From Euryarchaeota archaeon UBA538 (GTDB lineage: Archaea > Thermoplasmatota > Poseidoniia > Poseidoniales > Thalassarchaeaceae): a stretch of 5,173 nucleotides of DNA. Below the pieces are notes generated by a model that had not been told where the DNA came from, made no database searches, and saw nothing but the letters and a program-made list of their open reading frames with translations. Made by a program: the position numbers and the translations under genes. The DNA is taken from contig DALC01000102.1 in the NCBI GenBank assembly GCA_002499325.1, positions 1 to 5,173 of the forward strand, written 5' to 3'. Below are positions 1-5,173 of the stretch, one piece after another. Position 1 is the first letter of the stretch, and every line of letters starts with the position of its first letter.

Positions 1-895
1 GTCCCAGAAGCCTCTCGGAAATTATTCTCTTGGTATCCTCATCGCATTCCTCATCATCTGTAATTTCCCATAATCTTCCGCCCTCTACCAGATTCCTAAG
101 GGAGTCTGTTCCGATATACCTGGGGGTATCCAACTGTTTGGCTAGGTAATCGGTTGAATGTAATGCAATGGGAGGGCCCGTTAGATTCATCAAAGCGAAT
201 GGACCCATTCCAATGTTGAAGGCGGTTCTAGCAACCGAATCAATCTGTGCGGTGCTCCCCACTCCTTCTTCCAAAAGCTTGCAAGCTTCATTTAGCCATG
301 GTACGAAGAATCGATTTACCACAAAGCCCGGACGGTCTTTGCAAACAATGACTACTTTTCCCATTGATTTACAGTACTGCTCCACCAGCTTGATACTTCT
401 CTCGGAGCTTTCAGCAGCTGGAATCACCTCAACAAGCCTATTCTTTGCAGGGTGGTAGAAGAAGTGTAGGCCGACAAACCTGTCCGGTCTGCCAGTAGAT
501 GATGCCAGCTTATCCACAGACAACGAAGATGTATTGCTGGCCAGAATAGTATGACTATCACATACATCGTTCAAAGTCTCAAAAACCGACTTTTTTATGT
601 CAAAATCTTCGAAAACAGCTTCAATGACCAGATCTGTCGATGGATCAACATTCTCTGTTCCCACTACCCCAGTAATTCTTGACTTAATCTGCTCTACCTG
701 CCTGGAGTTGAATATCCTACGCTCCTCTGCTTCTTTCAGAAACTCTGACACAATCCCGTGCCCCCTGTCTACCCACTCTTGCTCCCTGTCTACCATTTGG
801 ACATCGAATCGCTCTTGGGCACTCTTCTGTGCTATCCCAGAACCCATATTCCCCGCACCAATGATTGCCACCTTCTCAATCGGTTCCATGGCCAT
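1..895 (-). CDS. 3-hydroxyacyl-CoA dehydrogenase, long FadB-like archaeal type (3' end beyond window)
   Basis: This enzyme oxidises L-3-hydroxyacyl-CoA to 3-ketoacyl-CoA with NAD+, the third step of fatty-acid beta-oxidation, in the cytoplasm. The reading frame is open from ATG 895 to the left edge, giving 298 residues. Residues 9-20 form the Rossmann dinucleotide loop (VAIIGAGNMGSG). D36 closes the second strand and favours NAD+. S120-N121-T122-S123-S124 is the conserved substrate-side block. The catalytic dyad is H144 (HFFYHP) and E156, with the family's 12-residue spacing. PGFVVNR begins the C-terminal 3HCDH domain. The region near LRNLVEGGRLWEITD lacks the KTGxGFY ending of the short (about 280-residue) enzymes, and the chain continues. 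I therefore infer a longer protein with a second 3HCDH domain or a fused enoyl-CoA hydratase. An in-frame ATG at 889 is an alternative start. A TGA lies upstream, and no Shine-Dalgarno site is visible, so a leaderless or short-leader mRNA is possible. It is divergent from the surface-protein genes, and a functional link to them is not implied. Confidence 0.93.
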   Translation of the reverse strand, partial: MAMEPIEKVAIIGAGNMGSGIAQKSAQERFDVQMVDREQEWVDRGHGIVSEFLKEAEERRIFNSRQVEQIKSRITGVVGTENVDPSTDLVIEAVFEDFDIKKSVFETLNDVCDSHTILASNTSSLSVDKLASSTGRPDRFVGLHFFYHPAKNRLVEVIPAAESSERSIKLVEQYCKSMGKVVIVCKDRPGFVVNRFFVPWLNEACKLLEEGVGSTAQIDSVARTAFNIGMGPFALMNLTGPPIALHSTDYLAKQLDTPRYIGTDSLRNLVEGGRLWEITDDEECDEDTKRIISERLLG

Positions 896-974
896 CCGAA
901 GAGGGGACAATCAATGAATGCAGCGGATGATTTGTCCAATTCAAACCAATGAATTTATTCATTCCGCATCCCCC
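896..974. promoter_or_regulatory. Divergent intergenic promoter region
   Basis: This gap of 79 bp separates the dehydrogenase start (minus strand) from the preferred start of the large surface protein (plus strand), so it must hold the promoters for both unless transcription comes from within a gene. The only AT-rich core is AATTTATT at 952-959, a weak TATA-like element. It is centred about 19 bases before ATG 975, which is closer than the usual archaeal 26-27 bases to a leaderless start. Read as a bacterial promoter, TTGTCC (932-937) and TTTATT (954-959) are 16 bases apart. No Shine-Dalgarno site precedes ATG 975. The exact transcription starts cannot be fixed from the sequence. Confidence 0.45.
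948..963. repeat. Short inverted repeat AATGAA-tttA-TTCATT
   Basis: Perfect 6-base arms, AATGAA (948-953) and TTCATT (958-963), flank a 4-base TTTA centre and overlap the only TATA-like stretch of the divergent region. The symmetry and position would suit an operator for a dimeric repressor acting on one or both divergent genes. Six-base AT-rich arms also arise by chance, and no second copy was found nearby. The repeat is seen directly; the operator role is inferred. Confidence 0.3.
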
Positions 975-1058
975 ATGCGTAGCGTGCCACGACGCGGGGT
1001 CATCTCGGTGATTGTGATATTTTTACTTCTATCATCTGTATCTCAGATGGCAATAGCC
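975..1058 (+). other. Signal peptide of the large surface protein
   Basis: Codons 1-28 encode a basic n-region (RSVPRR), a hydrophobic core and a small-x-small end (A26-I27-A28), with the mature protein starting at N29. The pair R6-R7 followed by G-V-I loosely resembles a twin-arginine motif, but the consensus S/T before it and the F-L-K after it are missing, so Sec export is more likely. Confidence 0.8.
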
Positions 1059-3635
1059 AACAGTGGTGGCAGGTACAATTCTTCCAATGGATGTGGTTGT
1101 CATGGGGGCTCTGCCGCATCTCCAACACCAACTCACAACTTTCCTTCTACTTACTCGCCCGGACAGAGCTATTCTCTGAACATAGGGATGAATGGGGGAG
1201 TATCTGGCTCCAAGGGAGGATTCAATCTACAGGTGTCCGATGGAACGTTAGCCACTGGGTTTGGAATTATGAACACACAAGTCAACTCTGCAGGAAACCA
1301 AGCAACACATCAATTCCCAGATTATAGAAGCTGGTCTTTGGACTGGACCGCTCCATCAGCTGGCTCAGGTACTGTTACGTTCCAGTTGGCGGTGATGGCT
1401 GCGAATGGCAATGGAAACAATGCCGGAGATGGATGGGCGACTCTAACCCATCAGTCAGGTGAGGACCCCGGCTCGACAAATACACCTCCCACGGCATCAT
1501 CAGTGAGCTATGTCCAATCCTCTCCAACTAAGGAGACTGGGCTTGGAGTCAGCTACACATATTACGATGAGGATGGAGATTTCGAGCAAGGCACATCTAT
1601 CCACTGGTTCAGGGATGGTCTTAGAGTTACTCAGATTGATGATCTAACGGATATTCCTAATTCTTGGATTTCCAAGGATCAGAGCTGGAGAGTAGAGGTT
1701 ACTCCAAATGATGGAAATGAATTCGGAGAAATGGTTTCCTTGGATCCTATCTCAATAGGAAATACTGCGCCAATTGCCAGAGACTTGTCAATAGGGCCAG
1801 AATCACCAATGGATGATGACGACCTAATATTGGACTGGGAGTACTATGACCTTGATGGAGACCCACAAGATGACCAACAGACTACAATTTATTGGTTCCT
1901 AGATGGCTCTAGAGTACCGGAGTTAGACGGAGAAGAAACTGTCTCCAGCTTAATGATTAGGTCGGGTGATGAATGGGAGGTTTCTATCGCTCCTCATGAT
2001 TCCTCAGACTTTGGACTAACAGTTTACAGTGGGATAGTCGTCATAGGATCCTCAAATACAGGGCCCTCAGTTTCTGCGTTCATCTCCACTACTGGAAATA
2101 CCTTGACTACCGACTCCTTACAATTATTGGTTACTCCCTACGACCCAGATGGAGACACAATCCAGTCCACCGAAATTAGATGGTTTAGAGATTCTACGAT
2201 GGTCGCAGCATTTAATGACGAGACGGTTGTTAGCCCATCCTTCACCTCCAAGGGAGAAACGTGGGAGTCCCATGTTCGGGTATTCGATGGCCTAGTCTGG
2301 TCCGAGTGGTTTGTAACAGATTCTGTAAATATTGTCAATACCCCTCCAGTTGTTACAAACATCTCACTCTTCCCAGAGGGAAAACTGACAACTGACTCTG
2401 ATCTGTATGTGGAATGGGAGCAATTCGATATCGACGGGGATTTGGAGCAAGCCAGTCAAATTAGATGGTGGGTTGATGGTGAGTGGATAACTGAGTATGA
2501 TGGACTAGAATCAATTTCCTCCTCTGAGGTCGACAGAGATGAGCATTGGTCCGTGCAAGTTATTCCCGGTGATGGAGAAAGTCTTGGGACCTCAATGAAG
2601 ACCAATTCAAGAGCTATCGAGAATGCAAATCCCGTAATTATAGAAGTAACTCTCCAGAATCCACCATTCGGTCCAGTCGTTACCCAACCAAACTCGTTAG
2701 AACCTCTCTTAGCAATTACTCAGACCATGGATCCTGATTCCGAACCCGTAGAATTGAACTTTACTTGGCTAAGAGATGGATTCATAGTAACGGATCTTAG
2801 TGGGCAAGATAGAGTTGATTCAGAAAGACTTGAGCCAGGTCAGGATTGGGAAGTTCTTGTAACCGCAACTGACCCATGGGGGCTTACTGCTAATCTATCG
2901 GCTTCAGTTGTAATAGCTAATCTGCCCCCGGTTCCACTCTGGTCTACCATACCTCCTACCCCAATATCTGGTTCCACAGCAACCTTTGATGCGACTAGTT
3001 CCTATGATATGGATGGAGAAGTTTCCTCTTATCTTTGGACTATAGACGGAGTAGAGGTATCTGGAAGCACTGTTGATGTCATTATGGGTCCTGGGCCTCA
3101 TTCAATCTCACTCACTGTTACCGATAATATGCAGGAGATCCAATCATCTACATCGTCCATAGTCTATGATGATCCACAGACTGCCCTATCCCTCGTAGCA
3201 ACCCTAGAAGGAGATCAGGTGAGACTAGTTTGGGCTGGGACATCAGATGAATATAGGATTTACAGATCTACAACGCCGATATCTTCAGTTGTTGGATTAA
3301 CCATGTTCGATGAGATACCGGCATGGGGCGAACCAATACCCACACCATTAACTCATATTGGATCTACACAGTATAAGGAATGGAGCGAACCCGTCCCTGT
3401 TGCCACAACATTGTACTACGTCGTGACATCAGTAGTCCAAAACCAAGAGATAGTATGGATTGTGGATGGTCAGAATCATGCCAGTGTGGATGCTACTCCC
3501 ATAGCCTCATCCTCACAGGAATCAGCTGAACAAGCATCTCCAATAATATCCTTAACAATATCTGGATTAATGGCTACTCTGGGTGTTCTTTCTCTGATAT
3601 TTGCCGTAACAGAGGCAAGGAGGAAATCAGAATGA
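975..3635 (+). CDS. Secreted, membrane-anchored surface protein: CxCH motif, choice-of-anchor V-like domain, five Ig-like repeats, PKD and FN3-like domains
   Basis: This protein of 886 residues is predicted to sit on the outer face of the membrane; its function is unknown. Residues 1-28 form a signal peptide (basic RSVPRR, hydrophobic VISVIVIFLLL, cleavage after AIA28). C40-G41-C42-H43 follows, then a beta-rich domain to about residue 168 that resembles bacterial choice-of-anchor V/reeler-like domains (TAPSAGSGTVTF, then ANGNGNNAGDGW). Those domains normally carry CxxCH at this position. Five Ig-like modules start near residues 169, 263, 361, 455 and 550, each opening with N-x-x-P and bearing DxDGD (degenerate in the fifth), a W-F-x-D-G strand and a later W-x-V strand. 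A PKD-like domain spans about 649-735 and an FN3-like domain about 736-846. A single helix (857-878) is followed by a basic tail (ARRKSE), giving N-out/C-in topology. ATG 975 is preferred because starts at 918 or 927 would add 19 or 16 unsuitable residues before the signal peptide. It overlaps the next gene by four bases. Confidence 0.88.
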   Translation: MRSVPRRGVISVIVIFLLLSSVSQMAIANSGGRYNSSNGCGCHGGSAASPTPTHNFPSTYSPGQSYSLNIGMNGGVSGSKGGFNLQVSDGTLATGFGIMNTQVNSAGNQATHQFPDYRSWSLDWTAPSAGSGTVTFQLAVMAANGNGNNAGDGWATLTHQSGEDPGSTNTPPTASSVSYVQSSPTKETGLGVSYTYYDEDGDFEQGTSIHWFRDGLRVTQIDDLTDIPNSWISKDQSWRVEVTPNDGNEFGEMVSLDPISIGNTAPIARDLSIGPESPMDDDDLILDWEYYDLDGDPQDDQQTTIYWFLDGSRVPELDGEETVSSLMIRSGDEWEVSIAPHDSSDFGLTVYSGIVVIGSSNTGPSVSAFISTTGNTLTTDSLQLLVTPYDPDGDTIQSTEIRWFRDSTMVAAFNDETVVSPSFTSKGETWESHVRVFDGLVWSEWFVTDSVNIVNTPPVVTNISLFPEGKLTTDSDLYVEWEQFDIDGDLEQASQIRWWVDGEWITEYDGLESISSSEVDRDEHWSVQVIPGDGESLGTSMKTNSRAIENANPVIIEVTLQNPPFGPVVTQPNSLEPLLAITQTMDPDSEPVELNFTWLRDGFIVTDLSGQDRVDSERLEPGQDWEVLVTATDPWGLTANLSASVVIANLPPVPLWSTIPPTPISGSTATFDATSSYDMDGEVSSYLWTIDGVEVSGSTVDVIMGPGPHSISLTVTDNMQEIQSSTSSIVYDDPQTALSLVATLEGDQVRLVWAGTSDEYRIYRSTTPISSVVGLTMFDEIPAWGEPIPTPLTHIGSTQYKEWSEPVPVATTLYYVVTSVVQNQEIVWIVDGQNHASVDATPIASSSQESAEQASPIISLTISGLMATLGVLSLIFAVTEARRKSE
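1092..1103 (+). other. CxCH motif, heme-c-like site with one spacer residue
   Basis: The codons TGT-GGT-TGT-CAT encode C40-G41-C42-H43, 12 residues after the predicted cleavage site. Related bacterial domains have CxxCH here, the c-type heme attachment motif. With only one residue between the cysteines, standard heme attachment is doubtful. A metal or Fe-S site, or an intermolecular disulfide, are alternatives. If heme is bound, H54, H112 and H159 are the nearby candidates for a second axial ligand. Confidence 0.55.
1479..2918 (+). repeat. Five tandem Ig-like modules (protein-level repeat)
   Basis: Five units of about 94-101 residues are diverged at the DNA level but clear in the protein. 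The acidic loops start at D198, D292, D390, D485 and D586 (DEDGD, DLDGD, DPDGD, DIDGD, DPDSE). Each is followed by a W-F/W/L-x-D-G/S strand and, about 27 residues later, a W-x-V-type strand. The DxDGD loops are of the kind that binds calcium in many extracellular beta-sandwich repeats. The fifth has lost the glycine and the last aspartate. The array probably acts as a stalk holding the N-terminal domain away from the membrane. Confidence 0.8.
3617..3623 (+). promoter_or_regulatory. Shine-Dalgarno site AAGGAGG for the second surface-protein gene
   Basis: AAGGAGG ends eight bases before ATG 3632, and it fixes that start. It lies inside the last codons of the upstream gene, where it also encodes part of the basic ARRK tail after the membrane helix. 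With the ATGA overlap, it points to coupled translation of the two genes. Confidence 0.85.
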
Positions 3636-3700
3636 AAAGGAATGCATTTGTTATTCTAATTTGTACCACACTGATTCTAGCTCCAGGTAGCTCTGTTGCA
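3632..3700 (+). other. Signal peptide of the second surface protein
   Basis: Codons 1-23 encode K2-R3, a hydrophobic core (AFVILICTTLILA) and an S-V-A cleavage end. The mature protein begins N24-P-G-G, much like N29-S-G-G in the upstream protein. C11 is buried in the hydrophobic core and does not form a lipobox. Confidence 0.85.
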
Positions 3701-4708
3701 AACCCAGGAGGGAACGGGGATGGCAATAGAGACTACTCTTGTGGGGGGTCCTGTCATGGTGACCCTGCTCTAAGTATGCCTTCAGATGCAACCATTGAGA
3801 TCACACTCGGGAACGAGGCTTTCTCAGGGCAAGCTGTCGCTGTACATGTTACAATAGAAGGCATTAGTACCCCCAGCCGGATGATTGGAATATTCATCCT
3901 AGGCTCTCTGAATGGAAATTCGGACACTCCAGAAGATCATGGCTGGCATTTGATTCAAGATCCAAACGGGGGCTCATCCAATTATATCGAGACGAAGGCA
4001 TCTTCCTCCGGTTCAGCGACAGTAACGTGGGTCTTACTTTCGCCTGATAGTTCTGGAAGCCACGTCTTGTATGTGGAAATCCATCATGGTTCTTATGCTG
4101 GAGACAAGGCATTCACAGGCGTCAGTCAACCGTTTGAGGTTAATGTCCAAGATGTCCCCGATGGACTCCCCGGTCTAGCTGATGACTGGGTCGCTCCCTC
4201 GTTCAGAGTCTCAGGAGACAATAGTCCGTTGACTATCAGTACTAGGAACTCGACTGGTATAAGTGTGGAATGGATGCTTGATGGAGAGTGGAACCCCACT
4301 AATGCTGAATTGTACTGTAAAGAAGATCCAATAGATGTATGTAATAACTGGCAGGTCAGTATTCCTGCTACCATGGGAGAAGCCAATATCCTGTATAGAG
4401 TTACAACATACAATGGAACCTTTGCTGTAGAACAGCCATGGCTCAAGATGGGAACAGCTCCTCCTCCATTTGAGGGGGAAATCTGGTCTGCCAGAGCACA
4501 CTCCTTCGCGTTCGCATTATTGCTAATCTCATTTTTAGTGACTCTGCAAGCCCGACTATACCCTCGAGATGACAGAAATGATTTGGATCAGACGCAGATT
4601 GTGACCTCATCAGAAATGATCAGCTCTGAGGAGAACCCCGGGTGGCTGTGGAATTCTGAAATAGAGGAATGGGTGGAGGACCCCGAATACCAAGGAGGGG
4701 GGAATTAG
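3632..4708 (+). CDS. Secreted, membrane-anchored protein with CxxxCH motif and Trp-rich cytoplasmic tail
   Basis: This protein of 358 residues is a smaller partner of the preceding surface protein; its function is unknown. Residues 1-23 are a signal peptide (MKRN, then a hydrophobic core, cleavage after SVA23). C37-GGS-C41-H42 follows, a heme-c-like motif with three spacer residues. A beta-rich domain (about 44-172) includes GSATVTWVLLSPDSSGSH and, at 156-160, AGDKA, which parallels AGDGW in the larger protein. Residues about 189-273 look like one degenerate copy of that protein's Ig-like module: VEWMLDGEW at 212-220 and NWQVSI at 239-244, with the tryptophans 26 residues apart and no DxDGD loop. 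C229 and C237 could form a disulfide. N206-S-T and N261-G-T are glycosylation sequons. One helix (about 289-306) precedes a 50-residue, mostly acidic tail with W338, W340 and W347. The gene overlaps its upstream neighbour by four bases and its downstream neighbour by one. Confidence 0.88.
   Translation: MKRNAFVILICTTLILAPGSSVANPGGNGDGNRDYSCGGSCHGDPALSMPSDATIEITLGNEAFSGQAVAVHVTIEGISTPSRMIGIFILGSLNGNSDTPEDHGWHLIQDPNGGSSNYIETKASSSGSATVTWVLLSPDSSGSHVLYVEIHHGSYAGDKAFTGVSQPFEVNVQDVPDGLPGLADDWVAPSFRVSGDNSPLTISTRNSTGISVEWMLDGEWNPTNAELYCKEDPIDVCNNWQVSIPATMGEANILYRVTTYNGTFAVEQPWLKMGTAPPPFEGEIWSARAHSFAFALLLISFLVTLQARLYPRDDRNDLDQTQIVTSSEMISSEENPGWLWNSEIEEWVEDPEYQGGGN
3740..3757 (+). other. CxxxCH motif, heme-c-like site with three spacer residues
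   Basis: These codons encode C37-G-G-S-C41-H42, 14 residues after the predicted cleavage site, the same relative place as the CxCH in the upstream protein. CX3CH is a rare but known variant of the c-type heme motif. The run of six G at 3743-3748 encodes the two glycines, and the frame is intact on both sides. H72, H103, H106, H144, H151 and H152 are possible distal ligands. Confidence 0.55.
4692..4698 (+). promoter_or_regulatory. Shine-Dalgarno site AAGGAGG that decides a GTG start
   Basis: AAGGAGG (followed by more G) ends nine bases before GTG 4708, so this GTG is preferred over the ATG at 4738. The site lies in the last codons of the upstream gene, where it encodes the Q-G-G-G-N end of the tail. 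Confidence 0.8.
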
Positions 4709-5173
4709 TGGTAAGCTCGGCTACAATTCATACCGCAATGGCTGAGATTGTCATCGGCTCAATGGTTTTAGCAACAATCTGCGCAATTGGATGCTCTCTT
4801 TCGAAATTCCTACCATCGTCCAAACTTAACAGCCCGTCACTATTGGTTACAATGGACAGAGCATCCTTAGCAGGTTCGATGTTAGCACTTGCGTTCATAC
4901 CAATGGCTATCATGACCGGAAATCTTGCAGCAGAAAGTCACTCGAACAGTGCGCTCTTGTACAACAAATTTGTTTACAGTGGAATGGCTCTTGGTTTCTG
5001 GGCTGCCTTTGTCATCGGAAGAGTGAGATTGGGCGAGGCACTTTGGGAGGTGAGGCAATTAGCGATGCTACAATCAGCGACTGCTGGTATGGCATTTCTG
5101 ATGACAACAATTTCTGCTTCTATCGGTGGAAAGCTTTCCAGGGGGGAATCTCTTCTCGATATACTTCCATTTG
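4708..5173 (+). CDS. Four-helix membrane protein, possibly DUF2231-like (3' end beyond window)
   Basis: The frame is open from GTG 4708 to the right edge, giving 155 residues. The G of the start is the last base of the upstream TAG stop, so translation is probably coupled. Four hydrophobic segments are visible at about residues 10-31, 52-71, 86-104 and 118-139. Short loops join them, one with E76 and H78 and one with R105, R107, E110 and E114. A histidine (H8) lies just before the first helix, and the fourth is followed by GGKLSRGESL. This layout loosely recalls DUF2231 membrane proteins, which have four helices, a histidine near the first and a GGxL-type ending. The match is by eye and weak, so the family stays open. 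No signal peptide or catalytic motif is seen. The position suggests a membrane partner of the two surface proteins. An ATG at 4738 (residue 11) is the alternative start. Confidence 0.75.
   Translation, partial: MVSSATIHTAMAEIVIGSMVLATICAIGCSLSKFLPSSKLNSPSLLVTMDRASLAGSMLALAFIPMAIMTGNLAAESHSNSALLYNKFVYSGMALGFWAAFVIGRVRLGEALWEVRQLAMLQSATAGMAFLMTTISASIGGKLSRGESLLDILPF

Noticed and set aside
168..917. Plus-strand open frames at 168-458 and 597-917
   Set aside because: They lie opposite the dehydrogenase, whose minus-strand frame has an unmistakable Rossmann motif and catalytic dyad. Their translations show no recognisable domain.
914..952. Short plus-strand ORF of 12 codons (ATG 914 to TGA 952) with G-rich sequence upstream
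   Set aside because: It could be a leader peptide, but the purine run is shared with the divergent gene's 5' end, and nothing in the peptide suggests function. ATG 918 for the large protein is disfavoured because it would put a long polar stretch before the signal peptide.
990..1004. Twin-arginine (Tat) signal at R6-R7
   Set aside because: Only R-R-x-hydrophobic-hydrophobic fits. The preceding residue is proline, and the hydrophobic core is long and strongly hydrophobic, as in Sec signals.
2138..3101. Minus-strand open frames at 2138-2362 and 2904-3101
   Set aside because: They are antisense to well-formed Ig-like and PKD-like modules, and their translations have no domain features or start signals.
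3743..3748. Run of six G as a possible frameshift or sequencing error creating the CxxxCH motif
   Set aside because: The frame is intact on both sides, and losing one codon's worth of G would be needed to restore CxxCH. A whole-codon error is less likely than a real variant, though it remains the simplest artefact to check.
3894..4501. Minus-strand open frames at 3894-4112, 4126-4446 and 4211-4501
   Set aside because: They are antisense to the second surface protein, which is supported by a signal peptide, membrane helix and Shine-Dalgarno site. The antisense peptides are unstructured and overlap each other.
1..5173. CRISPR arrays, transposons, tRNA genes, riboswitches and intrinsic terminators
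   Set aside because: No regularly spaced direct repeats, transposase-like frames, terminal inverted repeats, cloverleaf sequences or hairpin-plus-T-run were seen. There is almost no non-coding space for them.

Overview
The window looks like a piece of a marine planktonic archaeon, most plausibly Candidatus Poseidoniales (Marine Group II). This rests on indirect signs only. There is a long archaeal-type 3-hydroxyacyl-CoA dehydrogenase carrying an HFFYHPAKNRLVEVI active-site block. There are large secreted proteins built from acidic Ig-like modules with one C-terminal membrane anchor. The intergenic gaps are very short, and GC is in the mid-40s by eye. No rRNA, tRNA or other marker gene is present, so the taxonomic call is tentative.

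Layout: bases 1-895 (minus strand) hold the N-terminal 298 residues of a 3-hydroxyacyl-CoA dehydrogenase of fatty-acid beta-oxidation, cut by the left edge. A 79-bp divergent intergenic region (896-974) contains a small AT-rich palindrome. Bases 975-5173 (plus strand) are a tightly packed three-gene unit. The first gene is an 886-residue secreted, membrane-anchored surface protein (975-3635). The second is a 358-residue secreted, membrane-anchored protein (3632-4708, 4-base ATGA overlap). The third is a four-helix membrane protein (from GTG 4708, 1-base overlap, cut by the right edge). The two downstream genes have strong AAGGAGG Shine-Dalgarno sites inside the preceding gene; the first gene has none at its preferred start.

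The main point of interest is the plus-strand unit. Both surface proteins carry a Cys/Cys-His motif 12-14 residues after the predicted signal-peptide cleavage site, in the position where related bacterial 'choice-of-anchor V'-type proteins carry a cytochrome-c-like CxxCH. Here the spacing is off by one in opposite directions: CxCH in the first protein (C40-G-C42-H43) and CxxxCH in the second (C37-GGS-C41-H42). The two proteins also share an N-terminal beta-rich domain with an AGD block, and the second contains one degenerate copy of the Ig-like module repeated five times in the first. Together with the four-helix membrane protein, this suggests an uncharacterised cell-surface module, possibly redox or metal-binding. 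That function is inference.
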